From Anaerolineae bacterium (GTDB lineage: Bacteria; Chloroflexota; Anaerolineae; Aggregatilineales; Aggregatilineaceae): a stretch of 64,000 bases of DNA. The notes beneath the pieces are model-generated. The model saw nothing but the letters and a program-made list of their open reading frames with translations. It made no database searches and was not told the DNA's origin. Below are positions 55,246 to 63,951 of this stretch, one piece after another; positions within the stretch are counted from its first letter, which is position 1, and each line of letters starts with the position of its first letter. Where the stretch lies: contig JAOSJP010000034.1 of assembly GCA_027494015.1 (NCBI GenBank), positions 248,001-312,000 of the forward strand, written 5' to 3'. A program made the translations under genes and the position numbers.

Positions 55246-55899
55246 TCACTCTTCGCTCAGGAACAACCGCCGCCGGTGCGCATTGACCTGGTGCAGGGCC
55301 AGGCCGAGCGCGGCGATCAGCTCGTCGGCGCGGGCATTGGCGCGCTCTCCGGTGCTCAGGCGGGCGACGAGCACGCCATCGCCGTCCAGGCGCAGGTCTT
55401 GAACCAGCGGGCGCAGGTCGTAGACTTTGCCGCGCAGCACTCGTTCGACGTGCGTCTGGGCCAGCAGAGCCTGCGCGCGCGCCCCCAGGTCGTCCGCGCT
55501 GAGGTCGGGGTCGTTGGGGGTGATGGCGTATTCAGCGCTGATCACCTGCGGGGGCAATGCCGGCGCTTTGATCGGCACCTCCGCCGCTTGAAGCGCGCGC
55601 AGCCCGGCGGGGCTGGTGGTGTTCAGCCGCTCGATCAGCGCGTCGGCGAGTTCGAGGGGCACGCACTCGGTCAGCCACACGTCGAGCAGTTCCGCTTCGC
55701 TGGTCAGGCCGACGGGCAGCGCGGCGGCGAATTGCAGGCGCGGGCGCGGGTTGAAGCCGCGCGTATATTCCAGCGGCAGCGCAGCGCGCCGCAGCACGCG
55801 CTCCCACGTCGTCGCCAGGTCGAGATGGCCGACGTAGCGCAGCGCGCCCTGCTTGGCGAACCGGATGCGCAGCCGTTGTTGGGTGAGTGCCTGGCTCAT
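55246..55899 (-). CDS. DUF2344 (TIGR03936-type) protein
   Basis: 217 residues. 'RLRIRFAKQGALRYVGHLDLATTWERVLRRAALPLEYTRGFNPRPRLQFAAALPVGLTS' is the family signature. Members are often fused to, or next to, radical-SAM proteins (TIGR03960); no radical-SAM gene is in the window. The role is unknown, possibly RNA modification, judged from its usual neighbours. Single gene, converging on korAB. Confidence 0.85.
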   Translation of the reverse strand: MSQALTQQRLRIRFAKQGALRYVGHLDLATTWERVLRRAALPLEYTRGFNPRPRLQFAAALPVGLTSEAELLDVWLTECVPLELADALIERLNTTSPAGLRALQAAEVPIKAPALPPQVISAEYAITPNDPDLSADDLGARAQALLAQTHVERVLRGKVYDLRPLVQDLRLDGDGVLVARLSTGERANARADELIAALGLALHQVNAHRRRLFLSEE

Positions 55900-55993
55900 G
55901 GCGGGCCATTATACCAAGTGGGCGGGGGTCGTTCTATACCCGACTCCGGGTGGCAGTGCGCCCTTGCCGGTTGAAACTCGTCACACAGGAATG

Positions 55994-56101
55994 GCCCCCC
56001 ATCCCCGGCCCTTCTCCCACGAGGGGGGAAGGGAGAAAAGTGGCGGGCCTGCTCCCCTTCCCTCCGCGCAGCGTGGGGGAAGGGGCTGGGGGGATGGGGG
56101 C
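55994..56101. repeat. Long GC-rich inverted repeat
   Basis: GCCCCCCATCCCCGGCCC (55994-56011) pairs with GGGGCTGGGGGGATGGGGGC (56082-56101); two inner hairpins (CTTCTCCC/GGGAGAA and CTCCCCTTCC/GGAAGGGG). It is not a copy of the MITE-like element. The rest of the gap 55900-56263 is featureless apart from a TATACT box at about 56181. Confidence 0.7.
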
Positions 56102-56263
56102 ACACGGCAGCGAGGTGCCCGCTCCATTTCACCCGAATTCGATACACTACCCTCCGGGTCTAGTGAGCACGCCGGTTGCCTGGTATACTCCGCGCACCTT
56201 CGTTTGTTCCCTGCTGTCTCGGCTGAGACTCGTAACGCTTGCCAGCGCGAGGTGTTAGTACGC

Positions 56264-56881
56264 ATGACTGAGCCGGATGGTCGTGACGGGCGCGACTACG
56301 CAGCCTCCGACGATCTGCAACTGGTGGCCTGGGCCAAAGACGACCGGGCGGCGTTCGGCGAGCTGTACTCGCGCTACGTCGCCAGGATTTACAACTACGT
56401 CTACTACCGCACAGGCAATCACCAGGACGCCGAAGACCTGACATCGCGGGTGTTCTTCAGGGCGCTGGCCCACATCGGCAACTACACTGATCGCGGCGTG
56501 CCCTTCTCGGCCTGGCTGTACCGCATCGCGCACAACCAGGTCGCCAACTGGCACCGCGACCGGGGGCGGCAGCGCGTCGTCCCGCTCGACGATTTCGCGG
56601 TCAACAGCGTCGCGGCAGACGCGCCCGAAGCCGCCGCCGAGTCCAGCGACGAAGAGGCGCGGCTGTTGCAGTCCGTCCGCGAGCTGCCGCCCGAACGGCA
56701 GCAGTTGCTCATTCTCAAGTTCGTCGAGCGCCTGTCGAACGCGGAGATCGGCGCGATCATGAATCGCACCGAAGGCGCGGTGAAGTCGCTCTATCACCGC
56801 ACGCTGCTCGCGCTGCGCGGAAGCCTCGAAGAGCAAGAGGCGTCGGGGCGCAACGCACCAGGCGGGCGGCCCGGCTTTTGA
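56264..56881 (+). CDS. ECF-type RNA polymerase sigma factor
   Basis: 205 residues. Region 2 at about 22-90 ('DDRAAFGELYSRYVARIYNYVYYRTGNHQDAEDLTSRVFFRAL', 'PFSAWLYRIAHNQVANWHRDR') and region 4 at about 135-190 ('LPPERQQLLILKFVERLSNAEIGAIMNRTEGAVKSLYHRTLLALR'). It directs RNA polymerase to its own regulon. A 124-residue one-helix protein follows after 50 bp; no classical zinc anti-sigma is seen. The start at 56264 is preferred; a long upstream open frame runs through the repeat region. Confidence 0.9.
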   Translation: MTEPDGRDGRDYAASDDLQLVAWAKDDRAAFGELYSRYVARIYNYVYYRTGNHQDAEDLTSRVFFRALAHIGNYTDRGVPFSAWLYRIAHNQVANWHRDRGRQRVVPLDDFAVNSVAADAPEAAAESSDEEARLLQSVRELPPERQQLLILKFVERLSNAEIGAIMNRTEGAVKSLYHRTLLALRGSLEEQEASGRNAPGGRPGF

Positions 56882-56931
56882 GCAATGGCGGCGCATGGCG
56901 CCCTGCCGTGCGCCTTACAGGAGAGATGGGT

Positions 56932-57306
56932 ATGCCGAGGCGGTCACTGTCATCAAGAGCCTGGTCGCAGAACAGACGCTGGCAAGAGGATGTGTTGCTG
57001 GCCCGCGCCGATACCGCTGAGGGCGACCTGGGGGCGCTGCTGCGGCTGGCCGAGCGCCTCGAGCGGGCGATGCCCGCCGTTACCCCTTCAGAGCAGTATG
57101 TCGCGCAGCTTCGCCAGCGCCTGCTGGCAAGCGATCCTCAGGAAATGCCGTCTCTGTGGAGGCGTATCCGCCAGCTTCCGCCGCGCACCCAGTTGGCCGC
57201 CGGCATCGGCGGCGCGACTCTGACCGCCGGTGTGGTCATCCTGGCCACGCGCTCGGTGTACGACGTGCTGGGCAGCCGGCGCAGTCGTCGGACGGTCACC
57301 GCTTAG
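56932..57306 (+). CDS. Small single-helix membrane protein downstream of the ECF sigma factor
   Basis: 124 residues. A helical cytoplasmic region (about 20-90, 'GDLGALLRLAERLERAMPAVTPSEQYVAQLRQRLLA') precedes one helix (about 95-115) and a basic tail. The layout resembles an anti-sigma factor's cytoplasmic region joined to a membrane anchor, but no ZAS motif (HxxxCxxC) is present. AGGAGAG precedes the ATG at 56932. Candidate regulator of the sigma factor, by position only. Confidence 0.65.
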   Translation: MPRRSLSSRAWSQNRRWQEDVLLARADTAEGDLGALLRLAERLERAMPAVTPSEQYVAQLRQRLLASDPQEMPSLWRRIRQLPPRTQLAAGIGGATLTAGVVILATRSVYDVLGSRRSRRTVTA

Positions 57307-57336
57307 TTCTGCGTGCAGGGGAAGGACGAACGGCTG

Positions 57337-58471
57337 ATGAGCGAGCGTTACGCCAGGATCACCGGCTGGGGCAAGTACGTCCCGGCGCGCGTGCTGACCA
57401 ATCACGATCTCGCGCAGATGGTGGACACCAGCGACGAGTGGATCACTCACCCGAACGGGCATCAAGGAACGGCGCATCCGCACCGAGAACGACACAACCT
57501 CCAGCATGGCCGTGGCCGCTGCGCACGAGGCGCTGAAGGTGGCCGGGCTGTCGCCCAAAGACCTCGACCTGATCATCGTGGCCACCTCGTCGCCCGACTA
57601 TCTGCTGCCGTCCGTCGCCAGCCAGGTGCAGGACATGCTGGGCGCGGAGTGCGGCGCTTTCACTCTGGTCGCCGGCTGCTCCGGCTGGGTCTACGCGCTG
57701 ACGACAGCCAGCCAGTTCATCACGGCTGGCGTGTACAGCCGCGTGCTGGTCATCGGCGTGGAGATCATCTCCTTTGCGATGGACTTCACCGACCGCACCA
57801 CCTGCGTCCTGTTCGGCGACGCGGCAGCGGCGACCGTCGTCGAGGCGAGCGACGAGCCGGGCGGCCTGCTGGCCTTTGAGCTGGGGTCGGACGGCTCCGG
57901 GGCGCTGGCCCTGTACGTGCCCGACGGCGGCACAGTCTCGCCCATCACGCAGCGCACGATTGACGAGCGGCGGCAGTACATGCGCATGAACGGGCAGGAA
58001 GTCTTCAAGTTCGCCGTGCGGACGCTCGGCAGCTCGCTCAAGCGCACCATCTATCAGGCGGGCCTGACGCCGGATGATATTGACCTGTTCATCCCCCACC
58101 AGGCCAACGCGCGCATCATCGAGGCGGCAGCGCGGCAGATGCGCGTGCCGTTCGACAAGTTCTACCTCAACCTCGACCGCTACGGGAACACCTCGGCGGC
58201 GTCGGTGCCGCTGGCGCTGGTCGAGGCGATTGAGGAGGGACGCCTGAAAGATGGCGACCTGGTGGCCATGTGCGCGTTTGGCGCGGGACTCACCTGGGCG
58301 ACAGCCGTCATGCAGATCGGCACAGGCGAGATCAGCCCGGCGCACAGCCTGTTCTCCGTCGGGCGGGCGCGCTACCTGGCCCGCCGCACCTCCGACGCCG
58401 TGCTGGACACAACGCAGTCGGCGCTGCTGCCGCTCTATTCGTTCCTCTACCAGCGCCGCAAGAAACGCTAG
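57337..58471 (+). pseudogene. FabH-like 3-oxoacyl-ACP synthase III gene with a single-base frameshift
   Basis: Start '[36 protein letters not shown]', then at 57443-57448 the frame shifts by one base; the other frame continues '[35 protein letters not shown]' to the normal end. The catalytic triad is present: Cys in '[11 protein letters not shown]', His in 'FIPHQANARI', Asn in 'YGNTSAAS'. About 378 residues after repair; a C-terminal tail of 40 residues is extra. KAS III starts fatty-acid chains from acyl-CoA. The shift is not in a homopolymer, but the rest is intact, so error is still likely. Confidence 0.87.
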
Positions 58472-58480
58472 CAGCCCCCA

Positions 58481-58642
58481 GCCTCACCCCCTGGCCTCGC
58501 TGCGCTCGGTCCCAGAATAGACTTCCGAAGTCTTGGAGACTTCGGAAGTCTGGTGTCTGAGCGCCTCAGCGCCGAGCGGGGGTGAGGCCAACCAGGGCGC
58601 AGCAGAGCAGCGCCCCTACCTGGTAGGCTCTGCACACGCCCG
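58481..58642 (+). repeat. MITE-like element, copy 13 (hybrid centre)
   Basis: The centre holds a 33-bp palindrome AGACTTCCGAAGTCTTGGAG... (58519-58551) in place of the CCCCCTCTCC hairpin, at the same position as in copy 2. Right end GGGCGCAGCAGAGCAGCGCCCC and CTCTGCACACGCCC. Left end is lost next to the fabH stop. The rest of the gap to 58769 is featureless. Confidence 0.8.
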
Positions 58643-58768
58643 TGCGCTCCCGCTGTTGGACAGTCTGCGGGCTGGGGCGTATACTGAAACACGGCGCGCG
58701 CGACCCGCGCGGCCCTGCAGCCAGCCGCCAGGTACCCTGGTGCCGGTTCCACGCACGGACAAGTGACC

Positions 58769-59797
58769 ATGACCACTCCGCAAGCGTATGTTGCCATCGA
58801 GGGCGTCATCGGTGTCGGCAAGACGACGCTGGCGCGCATGTTCCACAAGGAAATGGGCGGCCAGCTTGTGCTGGAGGTCTTCGAGGAAAACCCCTTCCTG
58901 AGCGACTTCTACACCGACCGCGCGCGCTACGCCTTCCAGACGCAGATTTTCTTCCTGCTCAGCCGCTACCACCAGCAGCGCCAGCTTGCCCGCATGGCCC
59001 GCCCGCTGATCAGCGACTACATGTTCGACAAAGACCGGCTCTTCGCCCAGGCCAATCTGTCCGGTGACGAGCTGCAAACCTACTACAGCGTCCAGGAGGC
59101 GCTCGCCGAGAACATCCCCCTGCCCGACCTGGTGGTCTTCCTCAAGGCGGACACCGCGACGCTGATGAACCGCATCACGGCGCGCGACCGGCCCTACGAG
59201 CGCAATATGGAGGCGGCCTACATTGACAGCCTGCGCGCCGCCTACGAGCAGTTCTTCTCCGCTTACGAGTCCGCGCCGGTGCTCACCATAGACACCAACA
59301 GCCTGGACTTCGTGACGAACCCCGAAGACCGCGCCGCCGTCTTCGACCGCATTCGCGGGGCGCTGGGCGCTGGGCCGCGCCAGCCCGCCCTGCCGGGGTG
59401 GGAGGCGGGCGAGGCGGCGCTGCCAGCCCTGCCAGCAGCCGAAGCCGCCCCCCTGGAACAGACCACACTGCGCCTGGGCGACTTCCAGCAGTTCCACCGG
59501 CGGCTGGATCAGGACAAGCAGTTCCTCACCGATCCGTACCTGAACTTCATGCTGCTGCAGGAAGAAGTCGGCGAATTGGCGCGCGCCTTCGCCCGCCGCT
59601 GGATCGCCAAAGCGACGGGCGGCCCGGACGACGCACAGCCCGCCATCCGCGAGGAGATGGCCGACGTGCTGGCCTACCTGCTCAAGCTGGCGAACTACGC
59701 CGACGTAAACCTTGAAGCGGCCTACCTGGAGAAGATGCGCCGCAACCAGGGGCGCGAGTGGCCCAGGCCGCCCAAGACAGAAAGCGAGGAGGCATGA
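58769..59797 (+). CDS. Deoxynucleoside kinase fused to a MazG-like pyrophosphohydrolase domain
   Basis: 342 residues. Residues 1 to about 200 are a deoxynucleoside kinase: P-loop 'GVIGVGKTTL' (10-19), 'EENPFLSDFY', 'DYMFDKDRLFA' and the lid 'RITARDRPYERNM'. After an Ala/Pro linker (about 210-245), residues 255-335 form a MazG-like helical domain with 'LNFMLLQEEVGELARAF' and 'REEMADVLAYLLKLANY', which give the EExxE and ExxD metal sites. The fusion would phosphorylate a deoxynucleoside and hydrolyse a (d)NTP in one chain. The next gene, a second kinase, overlaps by ATGA. Confidence 0.88.
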   Translation: MTTPQAYVAIEGVIGVGKTTLARMFHKEMGGQLVLEVFEENPFLSDFYTDRARYAFQTQIFFLLSRYHQQRQLARMARPLISDYMFDKDRLFAQANLSGDELQTYYSVQEALAENIPLPDLVVFLKADTATLMNRITARDRPYERNMEAAYIDSLRAAYEQFFSAYESAPVLTIDTNSLDFVTNPEDRAAVFDRIRGALGAGPRQPALPGWEAGEAALPALPAAEAAPLEQTTLRLGDFQQFHRRLDQDKQFLTDPYLNFMLLQEEVGELARAFARRWIAKATGGPDDAQPAIREEMADVLAYLLKLANYADVNLEAAYLEKMRRNQGREWPRPPKTESEEA

Positions 59798-60468
59798 TCC
59801 AGCCAGCGAACTCCGACAAGTATTTCGTGGCAATTGGCGGCAACATCGGCGTCGGCAAGTCCACCCTGACCGGCATCCTGGCTGAGGCGCTGGGCTGGAA
59901 GCCGTTCTACGAGGCGGTGGACGAGAACCCTTACCTGGCCGACTTCTACGCCGACATGCAGCGCTGGAGCTTTCATTCGCAGGTGTTCTTTCTATCGCGG
60001 CGGCTACAGCACCACCGTAAGCTTGTGGATCATCCTGGCTCGGTCGTGCAGGATCGCAGCGTCTATGAAGACGCCGAGATTTTCGCCCACAACCTGTACA
60101 TGCGCGGCCAGATGTCCGAGCGCGATTACGGCGCGTATCATGATCTCTACGAGGGCATTCGCGCCTTCCTGCCGCCGCCCGACCTGCTGATCTACCTCAG
60201 GGCCAGCGTCGAGACGCTGCAAACGCGCATCCGCCAGCGCGGGCGCGACTTCGAGCGCGACATTTCCGCCGACTACCTGCACCAGCTCAACGTCCTCTAC
60301 GACGAGTGGATCGCGCGGTGGGATAGCTGCGCCGTGCTGGTCGTGCCCGCCGACGATATGGATTTCCAGCACGACGATGCCGCGCGCCAGGCCATCACAG
60401 GTGCCGTCCGCGAGTCGCTCAAGCCCGCGCCGGTGCGCTACCTGCGCTATCCCGTGCGCACGCCCTGA
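59794..60468 (+). CDS. Deoxynucleoside kinase (deoxyguanosine/deoxyadenosine kinase type)
   Basis: 224 residues, same family as the kinase half of the gene before it. P-loop 'GGNIGVGKSTLTGIL' (11-25), 'AVDENPYLADFYADM', the ERS-like 'SVVQDRSVYEDAEIF', and lid 'RIRQRGRDFERDI'. It makes deoxynucleoside monophosphates for salvage, matching Bacillus-type dGK/dAK pairs in which two related kinases divide the substrates or act as a heterodimer. ATG overlaps the upstream stop; GAGGAGG is its ribosome-binding site. Confidence 0.92.
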   Translation: MIQPANSDKYFVAIGGNIGVGKSTLTGILAEALGWKPFYEAVDENPYLADFYADMQRWSFHSQVFFLSRRLQHHRKLVDHPGSVVQDRSVYEDAEIFAHNLYMRGQMSERDYGAYHDLYEGIRAFLPPPDLLIYLRASVETLQTRIRQRGRDFERDISADYLHQLNVLYDEWIARWDSCAVLVVPADDMDFQHDDAARQAITGAVRESLKPAPVRYLRYPVRTP

Positions 60469-60488
60469 GGGGGAGCAGATAGACCGCC

Positions 60489-60521
60489 AGACTTCCGAAG
60501 TTTTGGAAACTTCGGAAGTCT
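60489..60521. repeat. ACTTCCGAAGT palindrome
   Basis: 33 bp of AGACTTCCGAAGTTTTGG-type with exact inverted arms, 20 bp after the kinase stop. It may also act as a terminator. Confidence 0.75.
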
Positions 60522-60603
60522 ATTCCGGGGCTGGGCGCAGCAGAGTAGCACCTGGAGCGTGTTGCGAGCCTGACACCTTCGACCAGGGAATGAGGCGTTT
60601 TGT

Positions 60604-60702
60604 TTACCTCACCCCCTGGCCTCGCCACGCTCGGCCTTTCCCCCTCTCCATGCATGGAGAGGGGGAGTCGAGGTGCGCCAGCGCCGAGACGGGGGTGAGG
60701 TA
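60604..60702 (+). repeat. MITE-like element, copy 14, central part
   Basis: TTTACCTCACCCCCTGG to GGGGGTGAGGTAA with the CCCCCTCTCC-ATGCAT-GGAGAGGGGG hairpin; the outer ends are missing. Confidence 0.8.
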
Positions 60703-60761
60703 AGGGGGGCGTATGGCAATACGCCCCTAATGAGATTTGACGGTCATGATCGGCAGCCGCT

Positions 60762-60793
60762 TGTAGGGGCGGGTTTGCAAACCCGCCCCTACA
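60762..60793. repeat. Perfect 32-bp palindrome
   Basis: TGTAGGGGCGGGTTTG followed by its exact complement. Next to it, GGGGCGTATGGCAATACGCCCC forms another hairpin (about 60706-60728); a near copy of that hairpin lies at about 33849-33873, just upstream of the GT-C gene. Confidence 0.8.
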
Positions 60794-60980
60794 TAACATT
60801 TGCGCGTATTACCCATCTTGAATGTCAAGTCTCATCAGGCAGGCTGACACGCGGCGGGTTTTGATGCGATTGCCCTGTATACCCACCCCAGCTCACTGCG
60901 CGACGCCCCCGGTCGTGTTAGAATAGGCATCAGGCGGCTTCTGCAAGAGGCGGGCAGCATTCAGAGTGAACAGGAGCACC

Positions 60981-62054
60981 ATGCGCCAGCGAAGAGAGCG
61001 ACAGGCATCGAGCGGGGCAGCGCGTCTGCGCTGTGGGCTGGTGCTCCTGGCGCTGGCGTTGCTGCTCGTCGCGTGTGGCGGCAACGCCCAGCCGGGCATT
61101 GTGACGATAGCCCCCAGCCCAACGCGCACGCCCTCCCCCAGCCCGACGGAGATGCCGGCTGGCGCCGTCCCCAGCCCGCCGCCGAGCGCCACGCCCACAG
61201 CGCAGACGCCGACCACGCCAACGCCCGGCCCTTCGCCGACCAACCCGCTCGCGCCGACCCTTTCTCCGGCTCCGGCCACGCTCACCGCGACCAGCGCCCC
61301 CACACGGGCCGGCCTGTCGGTCGAGTATTTCACGACGGACACAGCCTCTGTGCGGCCCGGCGACACGGTGACTCTCTTCTGGAGCACGCGCGGCGCGACG
61401 AGCGCGCGCATCTATCGTCTGGATGCCGAAGGTGAGCGAGTCTGGCGCTGGGATGTGAACGTGAGCGGCAAGCTGGTGGTGGCGACAGGGGGAGGTGACC
61501 GCGAGGTTGCCCGCTTCGCGCTCGAAGCGGCGAACGCGAGCACCTCCGTCGAGCAGCCGCTGCTGATCCCCCTGTCCTGCCCGGAGACGTGGTACTTCGA
61601 TCCGCCGCCGGAGTCGTGTCCGGCAGCGCCCGCCCAACTGACGACGCAAGCAGAACAGACCTTCGAGCGCGGGCGCATGATCTGGGTGGACGTGCAGGAT
61701 CGCATCTATGTGCTGTTTGAAGACGGCGGCTCGCCAGCCTGGGCGCAGTATCCTGATGACTTCCAGGAGGGTGCCCCTGACCGCGACGAGTCGCTCGTCG
61801 CGCCGCCCGGCTTGCAGCAGCCGATTCGAGGGTTCGGCCTGGTGTGGCGCAGCAACCCGCGCGTCCGCGACCGGCTTGGCTGGGCCACAACGCCGGAAGT
61901 CGCCTTCGAGGGCATGATCCAGGCCGATTCGCCGGAGCCGAGCGTGGCAACGACATATCTGCGCACCCGCGACGGGGCCATCCTGGCGCTGGCTGCGCTT
62001 GCCGGGGAGTGGGAGATGCTGCCTCCGGTTGTGGCTGGTGATGGTGAGCAGTAA
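60981..62054 (+). CDS. Lipoprotein with Thr/Pro stalk
   Basis: 357 residues. Basic start, hydrophobic segment and lipobox 'LLLVACGGN' (Cys about 36), so a membrane-anchored lipoprotein. A Thr/Pro-rich stalk (about 45-110) resembles that of the protein at 1-1368. The outer domain starts 'LSVEYFTTDTASVRPGDTVTLFWSTRGATSARIYRLD', an Ig-like fold, followed by a region with 'CPETWYFDPPPESCP' and 'RIYVLFEDGG'. Function unknown; possibly wall or surface binding. AGGAG precedes the ATG. Confidence 0.82.
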   Translation: MRQRRERQASSGAARLRCGLVLLALALLLVACGGNAQPGIVTIAPSPTRTPSPSPTEMPAGAVPSPPPSATPTAQTPTTPTPGPSPTNPLAPTLSPAPATLTATSAPTRAGLSVEYFTTDTASVRPGDTVTLFWSTRGATSARIYRLDAEGERVWRWDVNVSGKLVVATGGGDREVARFALEAANASTSVEQPLLIPLSCPETWYFDPPPESCPAAPAQLTTQAEQTFERGRMIWVDVQDRIYVLFEDGGSPAWAQYPDDFQEGAPDRDESLVAPPGLQQPIRGFGLVWRSNPRVRDRLGWATTPEVAFEGMIQADSPEPSVATTYLRTRDGAILALAALAGEWEMLPPVVAGDGEQ

Positions 62055-62072
62055 CTGGAAGGCAGCAAGCCG

Positions 62073-63243
62073 ATGATTAACGAACCGTCCGCGTTCGATT
62101 CGAGCCGGGGGCCGGCTGGCCCCTTGCCCCCCAAAGAGACTCCTGCCCTCCTTGACCCGATTCGCGCCCAGATTCAAGAGGCCGTCTCCGCCGTGATGCA
62201 GATCAGCAGCGCCGACCTGCACACGCCGCCGCCGATGAGCGGGCGCTTCAGCGGGCGGCTGCGCGTGGGCAGCGAAATGGCCTACGCGCACCTGGACTCC
62301 ATCTTCGCGCCACTGGATCATCACGTCGTGCTGACGACCGACGAGGCAGATGAGCACATCGTTCTGGCCATCAAGGGGCGCATCCGGCCTAAGCCGCGCC
62401 CGGTCTGGCCGAATATCGTCCTGCTGATCCTGACCGTGCTCAGCCTGCTTTTCGTGGGCGCCTCGCAGGATGCTATCCTGCAGGAGGGCGAGAGTCTGCC
62501 GCTCTCGTCCATCTGGCGCGGCTGGCCCTACGCGCTGAGCGTGCTGCTGATCCTGGGCGGGCACGAGCTGGGCCACTACTTCGCGGCGCGCTTTCACGGC
62601 GTGCGCGTCACCCTGCCCTATTTCATCCCGCTGCCCCTGGGATTCTTCGGGACGCTGGGCGCGTTCATCCAACTGCGCGAGCCGGTGCGCAATCGCAAGA
62701 TTCTGTTCGATGTCGGCATCGCCGGGCCGCTGGCCGGGTTCGTGCTCGCCGTGCCGATTCTCTTCATCGGGCTGGCGACCTCGGACATCACGCCGCTGCC
62801 CGCCGACGGGTATCTCCTGGAGGGCGATTCGCTGCTCTATGGCCTGGCGAAATTCGTCGTCTTCGGCGAGCTGCTGCCCAATGGACACGAGGACGTGCTC
62901 ATCAACCAGGTGGCCAAAGCGGGCTGGATGGGTCTGTTCATCACCGGCCTGAACCTCATCCCGGTCGGTCAGCTTGATGGCGGCCATGTGGTTTCCACGC
63001 TGCTGGGCCGTCGCGCGCAGCGTCTGTATCTGCCGGTGCTCGGCGTCTTCCTCATTCTCTCGCTGTTCAACTCGATGTGGCTGCTGTGGACGATGCTGCT
63101 GTTCCTTGTTGGGCCGGCTCTATGCCACGCCGCTCGACGCCATCACCCCGCTCGATGCGCGGCGACGGCGGCTGGGCTATGCGGCGCTGCTCATCTTCGT
63201 GCTGGTCTTCGTGCCCAATCCGCTGCAGATCGTCCGGCCCTGA
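62073..63243 (+). pseudogene. Site-2 protease (M50) gene with a single-base frameshift near the 3' end
   Basis: Zinc site HExxH in 'GGHELGHYFAARFHG' (about 165) and the distal 'NLIPVGQLDGGHV' (about 290) of M50 intramembrane proteases, with around six helices and no PDZ domain. At GGG 63111-63113 an extra G shifts the frame; removing it gives 'VGRLYATPLDAITPLDARRRRLGYAALLIFVLVF' and a stop at 63243, about 389 residues. The core sites lie before the shift. Family members cut membrane-bound regulators or signal-peptide remnants. It follows the lipoprotein gene by 18 bp. Confidence 0.87.
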
Positions 63244-63270
63244 GCGCGGCGCAGCGCCCGCCGAGCGCCC

Positions 63271-63951
63271 ATGACCGCTAACGCCCCTCGCCCTCAGCCG
63301 CACCAGCGCCCGCCGCGCTGGCGGGAGCTTGCTCTGCGCGCGACCCTGGTTGCGTTGGCTGTGCTCGTGCTGCTGGAAGTGCTGGGGGCGGTTGCGTTGC
63401 AAGACTTGCTGCCGGGCGGAGACAGCGCGCGACGGTCGCACTTCATCACCGACGCCAGCGCGCCGCTCGCCGCCTTCTACACGCCGGAAGTCCTCCACTG
63501 GCGGGACGAAATCCGCGAGTGGGCCAGGGCATACCAGGTGAACCCGAACGTGCTGGCGATTGTCATCCAGATCGAGTCCTGTGGCGACGCGACCGCCATC
63601 TCGTCGGCGGGCGCGCTGGGCCTGATGCAGGTGATGCCCTTTCACTTCGAGTACGGCGAGAACATGATCAACCCGCAGACGAACGTGCAGCGCGGAATGG
63701 AAGTCTTCCAGGAGTGCCTGACCGTGTTCGCGGGGTACGATCTGGGGCTGGCCCTGGCCTGCTACAACGGCGGCCCCAGCGTGACGCAGCGCCGCTACCA
63801 GGACTGGTACCCGGAGACGCGCTACTACTACGACTGGGCGACCGGGCTATGGCAGGATGTGCAGGCGGGCGCGGCGAAGAGCGAGACGCTGGCGGACTGG
63901 CTGGCGGCGGGCGGTCAGCGGCTGTGCGACCAGGCGGCGCGCTCCCAATAG
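63271..63951 (+). CDS. Membrane-anchored lytic transglycosylase (SLT domain)
   Basis: 226 residues. One N-terminal helix (about 20-42), then an SLT lysozyme-like domain: catalytic Glu in 'VIQIESCGDATAISSAGALGLMQVMPFHF', then 'NPQTNVQRGMEVFQECL' and 'LALACYNGGP', the usual three motifs. It cleaves peptidoglycan glycan strands to 1,6-anhydro ends. It is the last gene of the lipoprotein-protease-transglycosylase group. Nothing is seen in the last 49 bp of the window. Confidence 0.92.
   Translation: MTANAPRPQPHQRPPRWRELALRATLVALAVLVLLEVLGAVALQDLLPGGDSARRSHFITDASAPLAAFYTPEVLHWRDEIREWARAYQVNPNVLAIVIQIESCGDATAISSAGALGLMQVMPFHFEYGENMINPQTNVQRGMEVFQECLTVFAGYDLGLALACYNGGPSVTQRRYQDWYPETRYYYDWATGLWQDVQAGAAKSETLADWLAAGGQRLCDQAARSQ

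Noticed and set aside
55853..56263. 137-residue N-terminal extension of the ECF sigma factor
   Set aside because: It reads through a GC-rich inverted repeat; family similarity starts after 56264.
60469..60980. tRNA or small RNA gene in this long gap
   Set aside because: All strong structure here belongs to palindromes and the repeat family; no tRNA T-loop or anticodon arm was seen.
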